From the NCBI RefSeq assembly GCF_030247185.1, contig NC_080571.1, forward strand, positions 162,288,352 to 162,352,351: a DNA stretch of 64,000 nt. The letters are read 5' to 3'. The notes beneath the pieces were generated by a model. That model searched no databases, was not told the DNA's origin, and worked only from the letters and a program-made list of their open reading frames with translations. This DNA comes from Malaya genurostris (lineage: Eukaryota > Arthropoda > Insecta > Diptera > Culicidae). The translations under genes were made by a program, and so were the position numbers. How positions within the stretch are numbered: the stretch's first letter is position 1; every line of letters begins with the position of its first letter. This document shows positions 21,638 to 32,945 of this stretch, in pieces.

Positions 21638-22529
21638 CACTCAAAATAATAATCATATTATAGTTACGTGAAAAGTTATGTGAATATTTTCCACCCCACT
21701 TTTCACGTAGGTTTTAATGGACTGGCATTTAAAAGCTGTTTAATGCATAATCCAGTAAAAGTTACGTGTTTTATAGGTAAAATGTAATGCACTGTTCATA
21801 TTGCATTTATCTATCAGTTCATATCAAATTTAGATACCAGAAAATTACTATTTTATATATTGGATAAAGTCGAAAGGGAGATTTCAGATTTTGATATAAA
21901 TCTATAAAATGAAAAATGCCATGAAATATAAAACATTTATTTCAGAAAATTGTCATATAATTCCAATGGCTTAAAAAGCAACTAATAACGTCATGGTATC
22001 TCAAATCGACAAGCCTCCAGAAATCGTTGTCACTGCCATCTAACCGAAGCCGAAGTCGAGATCCAAGAACTCCCACAACACTACCGATGCAGGTTGAAGT
22101 CGCATTACATGGTTCCAGTGTCTCTAGCTTCATACCGACGGTCTGTTTGAAGCATTCGGCAGGAACGGGTAAACTTCCGGACTCACGCAGGCACTCGGTC
22201 CAGTTGAACATATGGAAACTTTCATACTAGTATGGTCCGGTCGATGGAGTAAAAAAATTGTAATTAAATAACTTTTCTCACAAATATTTACACTACTTAC
22301 ACTTCGAGGGCCACTGCTTGCCATTTTCAAAATCGAGTTTTTCACACTGAAAATTCACGTAGATTGTTTGACGTTTGGTCAATTCACGTGAACTTTATGT
22401 GATGACTCTATTCATTTTAGGGAATGCTCGTATAACATTCATTTTCGTCACGTAAAATATTCAATTTGACATTTGAAACCATTCTACGTGATTTTTCAAG
22501 TGAATCGAACGTGAATTTTTATTTGAGTG
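21638..22529 (-). mobile_element. TA-MITE carrying an MBT gene fragment, unit 1
   Basis: It is 892 bp, with ends CACTCAAAA and TTTGAGTG and flanking TA (21636-21637, 22530-22531). Sub-terminal CACGTAA/TCACGT motifs recur at both ends. It lies in the gypsy RT gene. An identical-length copy is at 29046-29937 and a 5'-truncated copy is at 24049-24866. The first bases of another copy end the window. Confidence 0.9.
21942..22324 (-). pseudogene. Scm-like MBT-repeat gene fragment, unit 1
   Basis: A two-exon model: exon 1 is 22324-22301 (MASSGPRS), a 74-nt intron 22300-22227 has a GTAAGT donor and CTAG acceptor, and exon 2 is 22226-21942. That gives 102 residues. Exon 2 reads FNWTECLRESGSLPVPAECF and then VGMKLETLEPCNATSTCIGS, VVGVLGSRLRLRLDGSDN and FWRLVD. 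This is the signature of an MBT repeat closest to Sex comb on midleg (Scm), a Polycomb-group protein that binds methyl-lysine. About 8-10 residues between FKQ and MKLE and the last strand of the repeat are missing. A methyl-lysine pocket is therefore doubtful. Confidence 0.75.
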
Positions 22530-23904
22530 TATTGAACGGTATCTTCCGTGCCTTCAGAAACACTGGTCGAGCGTTTTTCTTCAAGGGTAGGTTAGCTTGA
22601 ATATTCGAAATCCTCCCTATAGAGGCATCAAATACTTCCGGGTACTTGTCCAGTAACACCTTCATAGCAGCATCGCGACACGGAGGGGAAGTAGCAGCAA
22701 TTGTATTTATCACGTTCGAGTTCTGGAAAACTTTGTTCCAATCCACCGGCATCTCTTTCACCCATTCCCGGCCGAGCAAGGGGTGCTTTTCAGAATGCAC
22801 AACATACAATGGCAAATTCATTGTTTTTCCCCCGTAATTAACACTCGCGTCGAAAATACCGAGTACATTAATACTGGTATAGCAATAGCTAACTAAATTC
22901 GTATCACATTTTCGCAACCGCACTCTTGGAAACAATCTTTTCAGATTTTCCGAATTGATAATAGCAACCGGCGAACCCGTATCAACTTCGAATCGAATAT
23001 TCTTTCCGTTCACTGATAAGTCCAGTAAAAACTTTTTGCAACGCGACGATTCGACCGTACAAACTTCCCTAGTTTTTTCACTCCCGGAACTTTGGCTTTC
23101 GCCGCAATTGTCAACATAGTTCGTTTGAACTGCATTTGACTTATTCGTCGAATTCGAATTAGTTTTCACGGTGGCGCACTTCTTTAAGCAAACTTTCGCG
23201 AGAAGTCCTTTAATTTTGCAATAGGAACACACAGTTTGTTTGTGTTTACACGTATTCGCGAGGTGAGATTTATCTCCACAACGAAAACAACTCGCAGCAA
23301 TCGGGCATTGTTTACCCGCAGTTTCATTCGTTTTATTGTTTGTGTATTATTCTTTTCTACCTGTCGGATTATGTACAGCATGTACCTCCTGTCTGGTTGA
23401 GCCGCCTTCGATTTTAGCTCCCCCTTTCCGTGATAGTTCCATGCTAACGGCTATGTCACGGGCTGTCGCCAAGGTCAGATCCCGTCTCTCCAGCAACCGG
23501 CTTCGAATATCGTTTCGCTTGATTCCGAATACCAGTTGGTTCCGCAATGCCGTTTCCAGATACGCACCGAAATTGCACGTAACAGCTATCCTCCGCAGGG
23601 CCACCAAATACTCGTCGATAGTTTCGTTGGCAGAAACAGCGTCTTTGTCGCCTTGACGCCGGCACTTGAATCGAAAATTTTCACTGATTTCGAGTGGCTG
23701 AGGGCTGAAGTAATCATCCAACGTCGAAACAATTTGCTGGCACGTTTTCGCTCTTGGGGATTCCGGAGCAACCTTGTCGCAAATGACATCGTAAGTATCG
23801 GACCCCATGTAATGTAGCAGAAAGTTTTTTCTCATTTGCTCATCCGCAATTCCGTAGATGTGGAAAGCGGTTTCGAGCCGCTCCACCCACCGCATCCACT
23901 TCAA
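22519..23904 (-). pseudogene. gypsy gag-protease, unit 1
   Basis: Mag-type capsid (LETAFHIYGIADEQMRKNFL ... LVFGIKRNDIRSRLL), two zinc knuckles and an aspartic protease (DTGS). Versus units 2 and 3 a single change makes a TAA after GRKE at about 23344, so the frame is split into 23904-23347 and 23232-22519. The second knuckle reads KGLLAKVC, with Leu for the zinc-binding His, as in unit 3. The N-terminus upstream of KWMRWVERL is out of frame in this unit. Confidence 0.85.
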
Positions 23905-24014
23905 CTTACGCTTGTCGCAAAAGATGATGGTGGAACTACCGCAACTGTACCAGCATTTCGGCTGCTGCCCTCGCCAAGAACTTGATCCGAAATCTGCATC
24001 CTCGTCGCCAGAAC

Positions 24015-24049
24015 TGTTGTGACGGCCGAGAAGAAAGTGCTCACAACAG
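24015..24049 (-). repeat. LTR stub between gypsy units 1 and 2
   Basis: The first 35 bases of the LTR (TGTTGTGACGGCCGAGAAG...) sit next to the gag leader, then jump to MITE sequence at TTTTAATGGAC. The pol region and the start of the MITE are missing at this junction. Confidence 0.85.
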
Positions 24050-24866
24050 TTTTAATGGACTGGCATTTAAAAGCTGTTTAATGCATAATCCAGTAAAAGT
24101 TACGTGTTTTATAGGTAAAATGAATTGCACTGTTCATATTGCATTTATCTATCAGTTCATATCAAATTTAGATACCAGAAAATTACTATTTTATATATTG
24201 GATAAAGTCGAAAGGGAGATTTCAGATTTTGATATAAATCTATAAAATGAAAAATGCCATGAAATATAAAACATTTATTTCAGAAAATTGTCATATAATT
24301 CCAATGGCTTAAAAAGCAACTAATAACGTCGTGGTATCTCAAATCGACAAGCCTCCAGAAATCGTTGTCACTGCCATCTAACCGAAGCCGAAGTCGAGAT
24401 CCAAGAACTCCCACAACACTACCGATGCAGGTTGAAGTCGCATTACATGGTTCCAGTGTCTCTAGCTTCATACCGACGGTCTGTTTGAAGCATTCGGCAG
24501 GAACGGGTAAACTTCCGGACTCACGCAGGCACTCGGTCCAGTTGAACATATGGAAACTTTCATACTAGTATGGTCCGGTCGATGGAGTAAAAAAATTGTA
24601 ATTAAATAACTTTTCTCACAAATATTTACACTACTTACACTTCGAGGGCCACTGCTCGCCATTTTCAAATCGAGTTTTTCACACTGAAAATTCACGTAGA
24701 TTGTTTGACGTTTGGTCAATTCACGTGAACTTTATGTGATGACTCTATTCATTTTAGGGAATGCTCGTATAACATTCATTTTCGTCACGTAAAATATTCA
24801 ATTTGACATTTGAAACCATTCTACGTGATTTTTCAAGTGAATCGAACGTGAATTTTTATTTGAGTG
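24049..24866 (-). mobile_element. TA-MITE carrying MBT fragment, unit 2 (truncated)
   Basis: Same element as 21638-22529 but without about 75 bp of its left end, including that TIR. The right end and the flanking TA (24867-24868) are intact. Confidence 0.88.
24280..24661 (-). pseudogene. Scm-like MBT-repeat gene fragment, unit 2
   Basis: The same two exons as at 21942-22324, with the MBT frame 24549-24280 unchanged in protein sequence. Just upstream of the exon 1 ATG there is a one-base difference from unit 1. Confidence 0.72.
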
Positions 24867-26262
24867 TATTGAACGGTATCTTCCGTGCCTTCAGAAACAC
24901 TGGTCGAGCGTTTTTCTTCAAGGGTAGGTTAGCTTGAATATTCGAAATCCTCCCTATAGAGGCATCAAATACTTCCGGGTACTTGTTCAGTAACACCTTC
25001 AAAGCAGCATCGCGACACGGAGGGGAAGTAGCAGCAATCGTATTTATCACGTTCGAGTTCTGGAAAACTTTGTTCCAATCCACCGGCATCTCTTTCAGCC
25101 ATTCCCGGCCGAGCAAGGGGTGCTTTTCAGAATGCACAACATACAATGGCAAATTCATTGTTTTTCCCCCGTAATTAACACTCGCGTCGAAAATACCGAG
25201 TACATTAATACCGGTATAGCAATAGCTAACTAAATTCGTATCACATTTACGCAACCGCACTCTTGGAAACAATCTTTTCAGATTTTCCGAATTGATAATA
25301 GCAACCGGCGAACCCGTATCAACTTCGAATCGAATATTCTTTCCGTTCACTGATAAGTCCAGTAAAAACTTTTTGCAACGCGACGATTCGACCGTACAAA
25401 CTTCCCTAGTTTTTTCACTCCCGGAACTTTGGCTTTCGCCGCAATTGTCAACATAGTTCGTTTGAACTGCATTTGACTTATTCGTCGAATTCGAATTAGT
25501 TTTCACGGTGGCGCACTTCTTTAAGCAAACTTTCGCGAGATGTCCTTTAATTTTGCAATAGGAACACACAGTTTGTTTGTGTTTACACGTATTCGCGAGG
25601 TGAGATTTATCTCCACAACGAAAACAACTCGCAGCAATCGGGCATTGTTTACCCGCAGTTTCATTCGTTTTATTGTTTGTGTATTTTTCTTTTCTACCTG
25701 TCGGATTATGTACAGCATGTACCTCCTGTCTGGTTGAGCCGCCTTCGATTTCAGCTCCCCCTTTCCGTGATAGTTCCATGCTAACGGCTATGTCACGGGC
25801 TGTCGCCAAGGTCAGATCCCGTCTCTCCAGCAACCGGCTTCGAATATCGTTTCGCTTGATTCCGAATACCAGTTGGTTCCGCAATGCCGTTTCCAGATAC
25901 GCACCGAAATTGCACGTAACAGCTATCCTCCGCAGGGCCACCAAATACTCGTCGATAGTTTCGTTGGCAGAAACAGCGTCTTTGTCGCCTTGACGCCGGC
26001 ACTTGAATCGAAAATTTTCACTGATTTCGAGTGGCTGAGGGCTGAAGTAATCATCCAACGTCGAAACAATTTGCTGGCACGTTTTCGCTCTTGGGGATTC
26101 CGGAGCAACCTTGTCGCAAATGACATCGTAAGTATCGGACCCCATGTAATGTAGCAGAAAGTTTTTTCTCATTTGCTCATCCGCAATTCCGTAGATGTGG
26201 AAAGCGGTTTCGAGCCGCTCCACCCACCGCATCCACTTCAACTTACGCTTGTCGCAAAACAT
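24856..26262 (-). CDS. gypsy gag-protease, unit 2 (open, no pol)
   Basis: The most intact gag-protease frame, 468 codons. The Mag-type capsid is followed by two CCHC knuckles, CFRCGDKSHLANTC and CSYCKIKGHLAKVC (the latter with its His, unlike units 1 and 3), and the protease DTGS motif. It opens with MFCDKRKLKW because of an ATG created at 26262 that the other units lack. The true start is probably upstream (an ATG in the leader gives MQISDQVLGEG) but is out of frame. The downstream MITE and the loss of pol mean it could supply only Gag-like protein, if anything. Confidence 0.75.
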   Translation of the reverse strand: MFCDKRKLKWMRWVERLETAFHIYGIADEQMRKNFLLHYMGSDTYDVICDKVAPESPRAKTCQQIVSTLDDYFSPQPLEISENFRFKCRRQGDKDAVSANETIDEYLVALRRIAVTCNFGAYLETALRNQLVFGIKRNDIRSRLLERRDLTLATARDIAVSMELSRKGGAEIEGGSTRQEVHAVHNPTGRKEKYTNNKTNETAGKQCPIAASCFRCGDKSHLANTCKHKQTVCSYCKIKGHLAKVCLKKCATVKTNSNSTNKSNAVQTNYVDNCGESQSSGSEKTREVCTVESSRCKKFLLDLSVNGKNIRFEVDTGSPVAIINSENLKRLFPRVRLRKCDTNLVSYCYTGINVLGIFDASVNYGGKTMNLPLYVVHSEKHPLLGREWLKEMPVDWNKVFQNSNVINTIAATSPPCRDAALKVLLNKYPEVFDASIGRISNIQANLPLKKNARPVFLKARKIPFNTLK

Positions 26263-26351
26263 GATGGTGGAACTACCGCAACTGTACCAGCATTTCGGCT
26301 GCTGCCCTCGCCAAGAACTTGATCCGAAATCTGCATCCTCGTCGCCAGAAC

Positions 26352-26378
26352 TGTTGTGACGGCCGAGAAGAAAGTGCT
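26352..26378 (-). repeat. LTR stub between gypsy units 2 and 3
   Basis: 27 bases of LTR (TGTTGTGACGGCC...GTGCT) are joined to internal sequence at a run of A/T next to the pol 3' end. The polypurine tract and most of the LTR are lost. Confidence 0.85.
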
Positions 26379-26600
26379 GTAAAGTGTGTAAAAAAAGTGT
26401 AAAAAAAAATTACAAATTCAGTCTCTGGGGATGTTTAATTATACGACCGGACCGCCGAGGTAACGGCAACTTCTCTATCGCTGTAGATCGTCTGATCTCC
26501 GTAGTGGAAGAACGCTCCGGACATGGAGCATCATTCGTCTCTGCAGTATCATCGCAAGCAACCACCGGTGTCGTACCAGTAGTCTCGTTTGAGCACGCAG

Positions 26601-28721
26601 TCACCGGAACAACCGCAGCAGAAGCGTTGGCTCGTAGCGTTCAATGAACTCCTCCGCATCTGGAGTGTCCACCGAATCTCCTTGTAGATTAGCGCCCACA
26701 CCTACTATGTGATCAATGTGACGCTCCCAGATTCGCCCATCATCCAAACGAACAGCATATCGGAGCTTCCCGACTTTTTCAGCAATCTTACCAAATTTCC
26801 ACTTGCTATTTGATAAGAAATCACGTACACGAACTCTATCACCGTCGCAGAATTGCCTCACAGCAATGTCAACCTTCCTTGAAGTTTCGTCCTTCGGTAG
26901 TAATAAGTCGAGTCTCGATCGAATTTGTCGACCGAACACGAGCATTGACGGTGATTTTCCCGTTGATGGATGAATCATTTTTCGGTATGTAAGAAGAATG
27001 TTACACAGTTCCAAGTTTAGTTGAGACCTAGAGCACTTTAATGTCTTCAACTTCTGCTTGATGGTTTGAACGTAACGCTCAACTTGGCCGTTCGTGGCCG
27101 GATGGTATGGTGCACCCATTTTGTGTACTATACCATTCATCTTGAGGAATCGCTGAAAAACCTCCGACGTAAATTGCACACCATGGTCTCTCACCAGCAC
27201 TGACGGAATACCGAATTTACTGAAGATCTCACGACACATATTGACGGTGTTTTCAGCTGTAATGGATCGGCATGTTTGAACTTCCGGCCACTTACTGAAC
27301 GCGTCGACGTAAATGAAGAAATAAGTATTAATGAATGGACCAGCAAAGTCGACATGAACTCTTTGAAACGGTTTACTAGGTGTTTCCCAGCAATGCAAGT
27401 TCATTTTAGCAGGTTCAGCACGTACCGACTGACAGTCGGGGCAGTTTGCAACAATTTCCTCTATACCTCGGTCTAACCCCGGCCACCAGCAGTATCCTCG
27501 TGCTAGTGACTTAGTACGGGTTGCCCCGAAATTAGTAGAATGTAATTCTTCCAGAACACGTTTCCGAAGACTAGCAGGCACGTACACTCGAATTCCCCGT
27601 ATCAAGCATCCTTTTTGCAGGGAGAACTCATTCTGCTCTAATCCAAAACGATCCTTGGATTCCACCAGTTGGCCGTGTTTGATTCCTTGAATCAATTTTT
27701 GAACTAGTTGGTCCTCAGCAGTGGCTTGACCCAACTCAGCAGCAGTTAAGGGTAAGGTATCAATTTGGCTCAACTCAATCGCATCTGATTCTTCAATCTC
27801 GTTTTCGGGATCGGTTACTGTCAATGGGATTCTTGACATGGCATCGGCATTCGCATGATTGGTTGACTTACGAAATCGAATTTCGTAATCAAAACTTTGC
27901 AAGTACGTAGCATAATGTTGCATTCTTAGTGCAGACATGACCGGCAATCCTTTATGCTCTCCGAAGATTTTTGAAATCGCTTGATTATCGGTAAGCAATG
28001 TAAACTTCCGTCCGTAAATGTATTGGAAGAATTTCTTCACCCCGAAGATAACAGCATACGCCTCTTTGTCCACTTGCATGTAGTTCTGTTGTACACGATT
28101 AAGAGTCTGTGACGCAAATTGAATTGGTCGTTCCGAACCATCAGGATACACATGACTTAGTACAGCTCCTACTCCGTAGGGCGAAGCATCCGTAGCGAGC
28201 AACAGTGGTAACTCAGGTGAGTAATGAACAAGGTAACTGTCAGACTGCATCTGATCTTTCACTTTCTTGAAGGAATCTTCGCATTGTTTCGTCCACTTGA
28301 AAGGCACATCATTTTTTAGCAAATTGTTCAGCGGATATAGAACCGTACTCAGGTTCTGAAAGAACCGTCCGTAATAATTCACAAATCCCACGAACGATCG
28401 AACTTCATCTCTGTTCTTCGGTCTGGGCATCTGTTGAATCGCCTCCACCTTTTTCCGTATTTTGTGGATACCGTCTTTATCGATCAAGTATCCGCAGTAT
28501 TCAATCTTATCGGCAAAGAACTCGCATTTGTCCTTGTTCACTCGTATTCCGCATCCGTGCAGTCGTCGAAGTACTTCTTCCAATCGACGTAGGTGAACTT
28601 CATCATTCTCACCCGTAATTTTAATATCATCCAGGAATACACTCACGCCTTCAATTCCTTGCAATGTGGATTCCATTTGTCGCTGCCAGATAGCTGGAGC
28701 CGACGCAACACCGTACATCAA
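26601..28721 (-). pseudogene. gypsy pol (RT C-term, RNase H, integrase), unit 3
   Basis: 706 codons, with the same domains and catalytic residues as unit 1. One visible residue difference lies in the integrase core (FLKMN here, FFKMN in unit 1). The same one-base RT frameshift occurs near 28745, so the defect existed before the units were multiplied. Confidence 0.9.
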
Positions 28722-29044
28722 ACGTTTTGGCCGGTAAAGGCCACGATGAGTATTTCACGATCCTCCGGAGCAACTTCAAGCTGCAGGTATGCTTGAACAA
28801 GATCAATCTTGCTGAACTTTTTCCCACCAGCAAGTGAAGCAAACAACTCATCCATAGTAGGCAAGGGATGTTTGTCTATTACGAGGTTTGGGTTAACGGT
28901 ATGTTTATAGTCGCCACAAATTCTCACTCTATTGTGCGACTTTTTCACCGGAACGATAGGTGTCGCCCAATTACTAGAATTGACTTTAGTTAGCACACCT
29001 TCGGCAATCAGCTTGTCTAATTCATCCTCAACTGATTTAATCAT
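28718..29044 (-). pseudogene. gypsy RT N-terminal segment, unit 3
   Basis: Same as 21310-21636. It lies between the MITE and the frameshifted remainder of pol. Confidence 0.88.
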
Positions 29045-29045
29045 A

Positions 29046-29937
29046 CACTCAAAATAATAATCATATTATAGTTACGTGAAAAGTTATGTGAATATTTTCC
29101 ACCCCACTTTTCACGTAGGTTTTAATGGACTGGCATTTAAAAGCTGTTTAATGCATAATCCAGTAAAAGTTACGTGTTTTATAGGTAAAATGTAATGCAC
29201 TGTTCATATTGCATTTATCTATCAGTTCATATCAAATTTAGATACCAGAAAATTACTATTTTATATATTGGATAAAGTCGAAAGGGAGATTTCAGATTTT
29301 GATATAAATCTATAAAATGAAAAATGCCATGAAATATAAAACATTTATTTCAGAAAATTGTCATATAATTCCAATGGCTTAAAAAGCAACTAATAACGTC
29401 ATGGTATCTCAAATCGACAAGCCTCCAGAAATCGTTGTCACTGCCATCTAACCGAAGCCGAAGTCGAGATCCAAGAACTCCCACAACACTACCGATGCAG
29501 GTTGAAGTCGCATTACATGGTTCCAGTGTCTCTAGCTTCATACCGACGGTCTGTTTGAAGCATTCGGCAGGAACGGGTAAACTTCCGGACTCACGCAGGC
29601 ACTCGGTCCAGTTGAACATATGGAAACTTTCATACTAGTATGGTCCGGTCGATGGAGTAAAAAAATTGTAATTAAATAACTTTTCTCACAAATATTTACA
29701 CTACTTACACTTCGAGGGCCACTGCTTGCCATTTTCAAAATCGAGTTTTTCACACTGAAAATTCACGTAGATTGTTTGACGTTTGGTCAATTCACGTGAA
29801 CTTTATGTGATGACTCTATTCATTTTAGGGAATGCTCGTATAACATTCATTTTCGTCACGTAAAATATTCAATTTGACATTTGAAACCATTCTACGTGAT
29901 TTTTCAAGTGAATCGAACGTGAATTTTTATTTGAGTG
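29046..29937 (-). mobile_element. TA-MITE carrying MBT fragment, unit 3
   Basis: 892 bp, flanked by TA (29044-29045, 29938-29939), the same position in RT as unit 1. It therefore derives from a single insertion before duplication. Confidence 0.9.
29350..29732 (-). pseudogene. Scm-like MBT-repeat gene fragment, unit 3
   Basis: Exon 1 29732-29709, intron 29708-29635, exon 2 29634-29350, protein identical to unit 1. Conservation across three copies reflects recent duplication and is not in itself evidence of selection. Confidence 0.75.
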
Positions 29938-31312
29938 TATTGAACGGTATCTTCCGTGCCTTCAGAAACACTGGTCGAGCGTTTTTCTTCAAGGGTAGGT
30001 TAGCTTGAATATTCGAAATCCTCCCTATAGAGGCATCAAATACTTCCGGGTACTTGTCCAGTAACACCTTCATAGCAGCATCGCGACACGGAGGGGAAGT
30101 AGCAGCAATTGTATTTATCACGTTCGAGTTCTGGAAAACTTTGTTCCAATCCACCGGCATCTCTTTCACCCATTCCCGGCCGAGCAAGGGGTGCTTTTCA
30201 GAATGCACAACATACAATGGCAAATTCATTGTTTTTCCCCCGTAATTAACACTCGCGTCGAAAATACCGAGTACATTAATACTGGTATAGCAATAGCTAA
30301 CTAAATTCGTATCACATTTACGCAACCGCACTCTTGGAAACAATCTTTTCAGATTTTCCGAATTGATAATAGCAACCGGCGAACCCGTATCAACTTCGAA
30401 TCGAATATTCTTTCCGTTCACTGATAAGTCCAGTAAAAACTTTTTGCAACGCGACGATTCGACCGTACAAACTTCCCTAGTTTTTTCACTCCCGGAACTT
30501 TGGCTTTCGCCGCAATTGTCAACATAGTTCGTTTGAACTGCATTTGACTTATTCGTCGAATTCGAATTAGTTTTCACGGTGGCGCACTTCTTTAAGCAAA
30601 CTTTCGCGAGAAGTCCTTTAATTTTGCAATAGGAACACACAGTTTGTTTGTGTTTACACGTATTCGCGAGGTGAGATTTATCTCCACAACGAAAACAACT
30701 CGCAGCAATCGGGCATTGTTTACCCGCAGTTTCATTCGTTTTATTGTTTGTGTATTTTTCTTTTCTACCTGTCGGATTATGTACAGCATGTACCTCCTGT
30801 CTGGTTGAGCCGCCTTCGATTTCAGCTCCCCCTTTCCGTGATAGTTCCATGCTAACGGCTATGTCACGGGCTGTCGCCAAGGTCAGATCCCGTCTCTCCA
30901 GCAACCGGCTTCGAATATCGTTTCGCTTGATTCCGAATACCAGTTGGTTCCGCAATGCCGTTTCCAGATACGCACCGAAATTGCACGTAACAGCTATCCT
31001 CCGCAGGGCCACCAAATACTCGTCGATAGTTTCGTTGGCAGAAACAGCGTCTTTGTCGCCTTGACGCCGGCACTTGAATCGAAAATTTTCACTGATTTCG
31101 AGTGGCTGAGGGCTGAAGTAATCATCCAACGTCGAAACAATTTGCTGGCACGTTTTCGCTCTTGGGGATTCCGGAGCAACCTTGTCGCAAATGACATCGT
31201 AAGTATCGGACCCCATGTAATGTAGCAGAAAGTTTTTTCTCATTTGCTCATCCGCAATTCCGTAGATGTGGAAAGCGGTTTCGAGCCGCTCCACCCACCG
31301 CATCCACTTCAA
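29927..31312 (-). pseudogene. gypsy gag-protease, unit 3
   Basis: A 461-codon open frame. The capsid runs from KWMRWVERLETAF, the first knuckle is CFRCGDKSHLANTC (206-219), and the second is CSYCKIKGLLAKVC (226-239) with its His replaced by Leu. The protease DTG is at 308-310. The leader ATG at about 31406 (MQISDQVLGEG) is in a different frame, so the start at 31312 is only the first in-frame Met. The frame ends in the MITE. It is directly downstream of the 5' LTR. Confidence 0.82.
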
Positions 31313-31404
31313 CTTACGCTTGTCGCAAAAGATGATGGTGGAACTACCGCAACTGTACCAGCATTTCGGCTGCTGCCCTCGCCAAGAACTTGATCCGAAA
31401 TCTG

Positions 31405-31422
31405 CATCCTCGTCGCCAGAAC
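31405..31422 (-). other. gypsy primer-binding region
   Basis: Immediately after the 5' LTR (in element direction) comes GTTCTGGCGACGAGGATG. TGGCGACGAGG, three bases in, is the likely tRNA primer site. The same sequence precedes both LTR stubs. Confidence 0.55.
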
Positions 31423-31650
31423 TGTTGTGACGGCCGAGAAGAAAGTGCTCACAACAGCTAAATTGGTTTTAATACTCTTTATTTAACACATTTGATTAAT
31501 TTCTTCCGCGCCTTGTGCGCGTGGTTTGATAGCAACATTTCAAGAATATCTTACAGTCTGGTGGACACATTTCAAGTATACAAGGCAAGTAATAGTATGA
31601 TGATATATGTACAGGTAGCAAGGTTATATAATATTAGGCAGGATATAACA
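31423..31650 (-). repeat. gypsy 5' LTR
   Basis: 228 bp, same length as the LTR at 18726-18953 with only a few differences. On element logic, transcription of the whole array would start here, leftwards. Confidence 0.9.
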
Positions 31651-32480
31651 ATTGGGTTTGGTGTTGAAATAAAAACGAGTTGAATACAATAAAATGGGTA
31701 TCGTTTATTTTCTAGGTAACTGTCATTTATAATGCTAATAATGTCCAATTCTGTTGAGTTCAATGCATTGATGTTGCTGAAGCGATAAAGCTTGGCTGTG
31801 TAATATCGTATAACGGGTATTATTTTAGACTGTAGCAATTTTTATAGTAAAACTATAACTTCATCATTGACAAGCTACTGAATGAAATGAATGCAAGCCA
31901 AGTATAATCGTTCATTAACCTGTGATACAAATAATGTGATAAAAATTGAGAGTCAGCTTCCAACCAGTCAGCATGGAAAACTTATTGGAATTCATTGGTT
32001 TTTCAATTATTATGAATAAATACTTTTATGTAAATACTTTTACGTAAATTCTATCTCATCGGCGGGAAGAGCTTGGTGAACTACTGGCAAAGATATCGCA
32101 AATACTTGAATGATTTCTTGTCTTCAATCGTTCTTTTGAAGAAGAATCCATGCTTGCAACTAAGCTCAGGCATATACATGGTTAGCAAGTTATTCAATAC
32201 ATATACATATAACTTCATGTTAGTCATTCATAATTACTAATGATTTATAGCTCTAGTATAAGAGTAATCACTAACAATAACGATTGAATTAGCATATATT
32301 CAAAGTGTGAAGGATTCAAAAATCCATTACGTCCAGTCTTTTTTACAAGCCAATATAACGAGAGGTAAACCCACTGCGCTCAATCATTGAAAAAAGTTCT
32401 TGTTTCTATGTGTCCGTTTTTCTTGGTATGCTTTGTGCGACGGTTTGTTCAACTGAAGCAGATAAAATTTTGCGCGCATT
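31651..32480. other. no gene recognised
   Basis: AT-rich sequence right of the gypsy array. I see no coding frame, TIR or second copy within the window. Confidence 0.5.
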
Positions 32481-32945
32481 TTATGACGCTACATTTCACC
32501 TTATCTCGCCGTTTATTTTCCTCAACCTTTTATTTCTTTTTTTTTTATTCGATTTCATCTGATTTTCGTCAATCCCGCATGTACATACAAAGATGAATCT
32601 TGAGACGAAGCAAATAAGATTGATATATGAGTATGTTTGGTAGTGAGAAAGCAATGTTATTGACAATAACATTTTCCATGATTAGCATATATATAGGGCA
32701 ATAATTAATTACCTTTTATATGTAATTTTTATTGAAAAAATAAAACCAAAACGCAAAAAATGTAGAACCGATTCATAACAGTTCTGCCAATATTGTATGG
32801 CAAGAATCCGACAAAAAGAGGCGCGTTAGGCGAAATTCTCTGCCGGAAACGGTTGTTGCAATGTTGCCAGACTCTTGTTTTCCCAGCGATGCCAGGTTGC
32901 AAGATCTGACAAAAGTCTGATTTTGCTCGCTAAGCCAGTCACACT
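32480..32945. repeat. dispersed repeat, forward copy
   Basis: It matches the reverse complement of about 58785-59960 (there split by a MITE), including CAGTTCTGCCAATATTGTATG and the segment around GCGATGCCAGGTTGC. A shorter piece recurs at 46930-47010. Confidence 0.7.

Larger units (their letters stand above)
18726..31650 (-). mobile_element. Mag-clade Ty3/gypsy concatemer
   Basis: In element direction (right to left) the order is: LTR, gag-pr, MITE, pol, 27-bp LTR stub, gag-pr, partial MITE, 35-bp LTR stub, gag-pr, MITE, pol, LTR. The two full LTRs are both 228 bp, begin TGTT and end AACA. The outer flanks ATCGG and ATTGG could be a 5-bp target duplication with one change. Coding units are nearly identical (the two 706-codon pol frames differ at one residue that I can see). 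So there are three gag and two pol copies between one LTR pair. Confidence 0.88.

Noticed and set aside
20000..26000. Many plus-strand frames of 60-106 codons opposite gypsy gag and pol
   Set aside because: Antisense shadows of the minus-strand polyprotein; composition follows its codons and they recur identically in each unit.
18726..31650. Interpretation as endogenous retrovirus with env
   Set aside because: No third frame with signal peptide or transmembrane envelope features lies after integrase. The tail after pol is short and basic, as in Mag-type retrotransposons.
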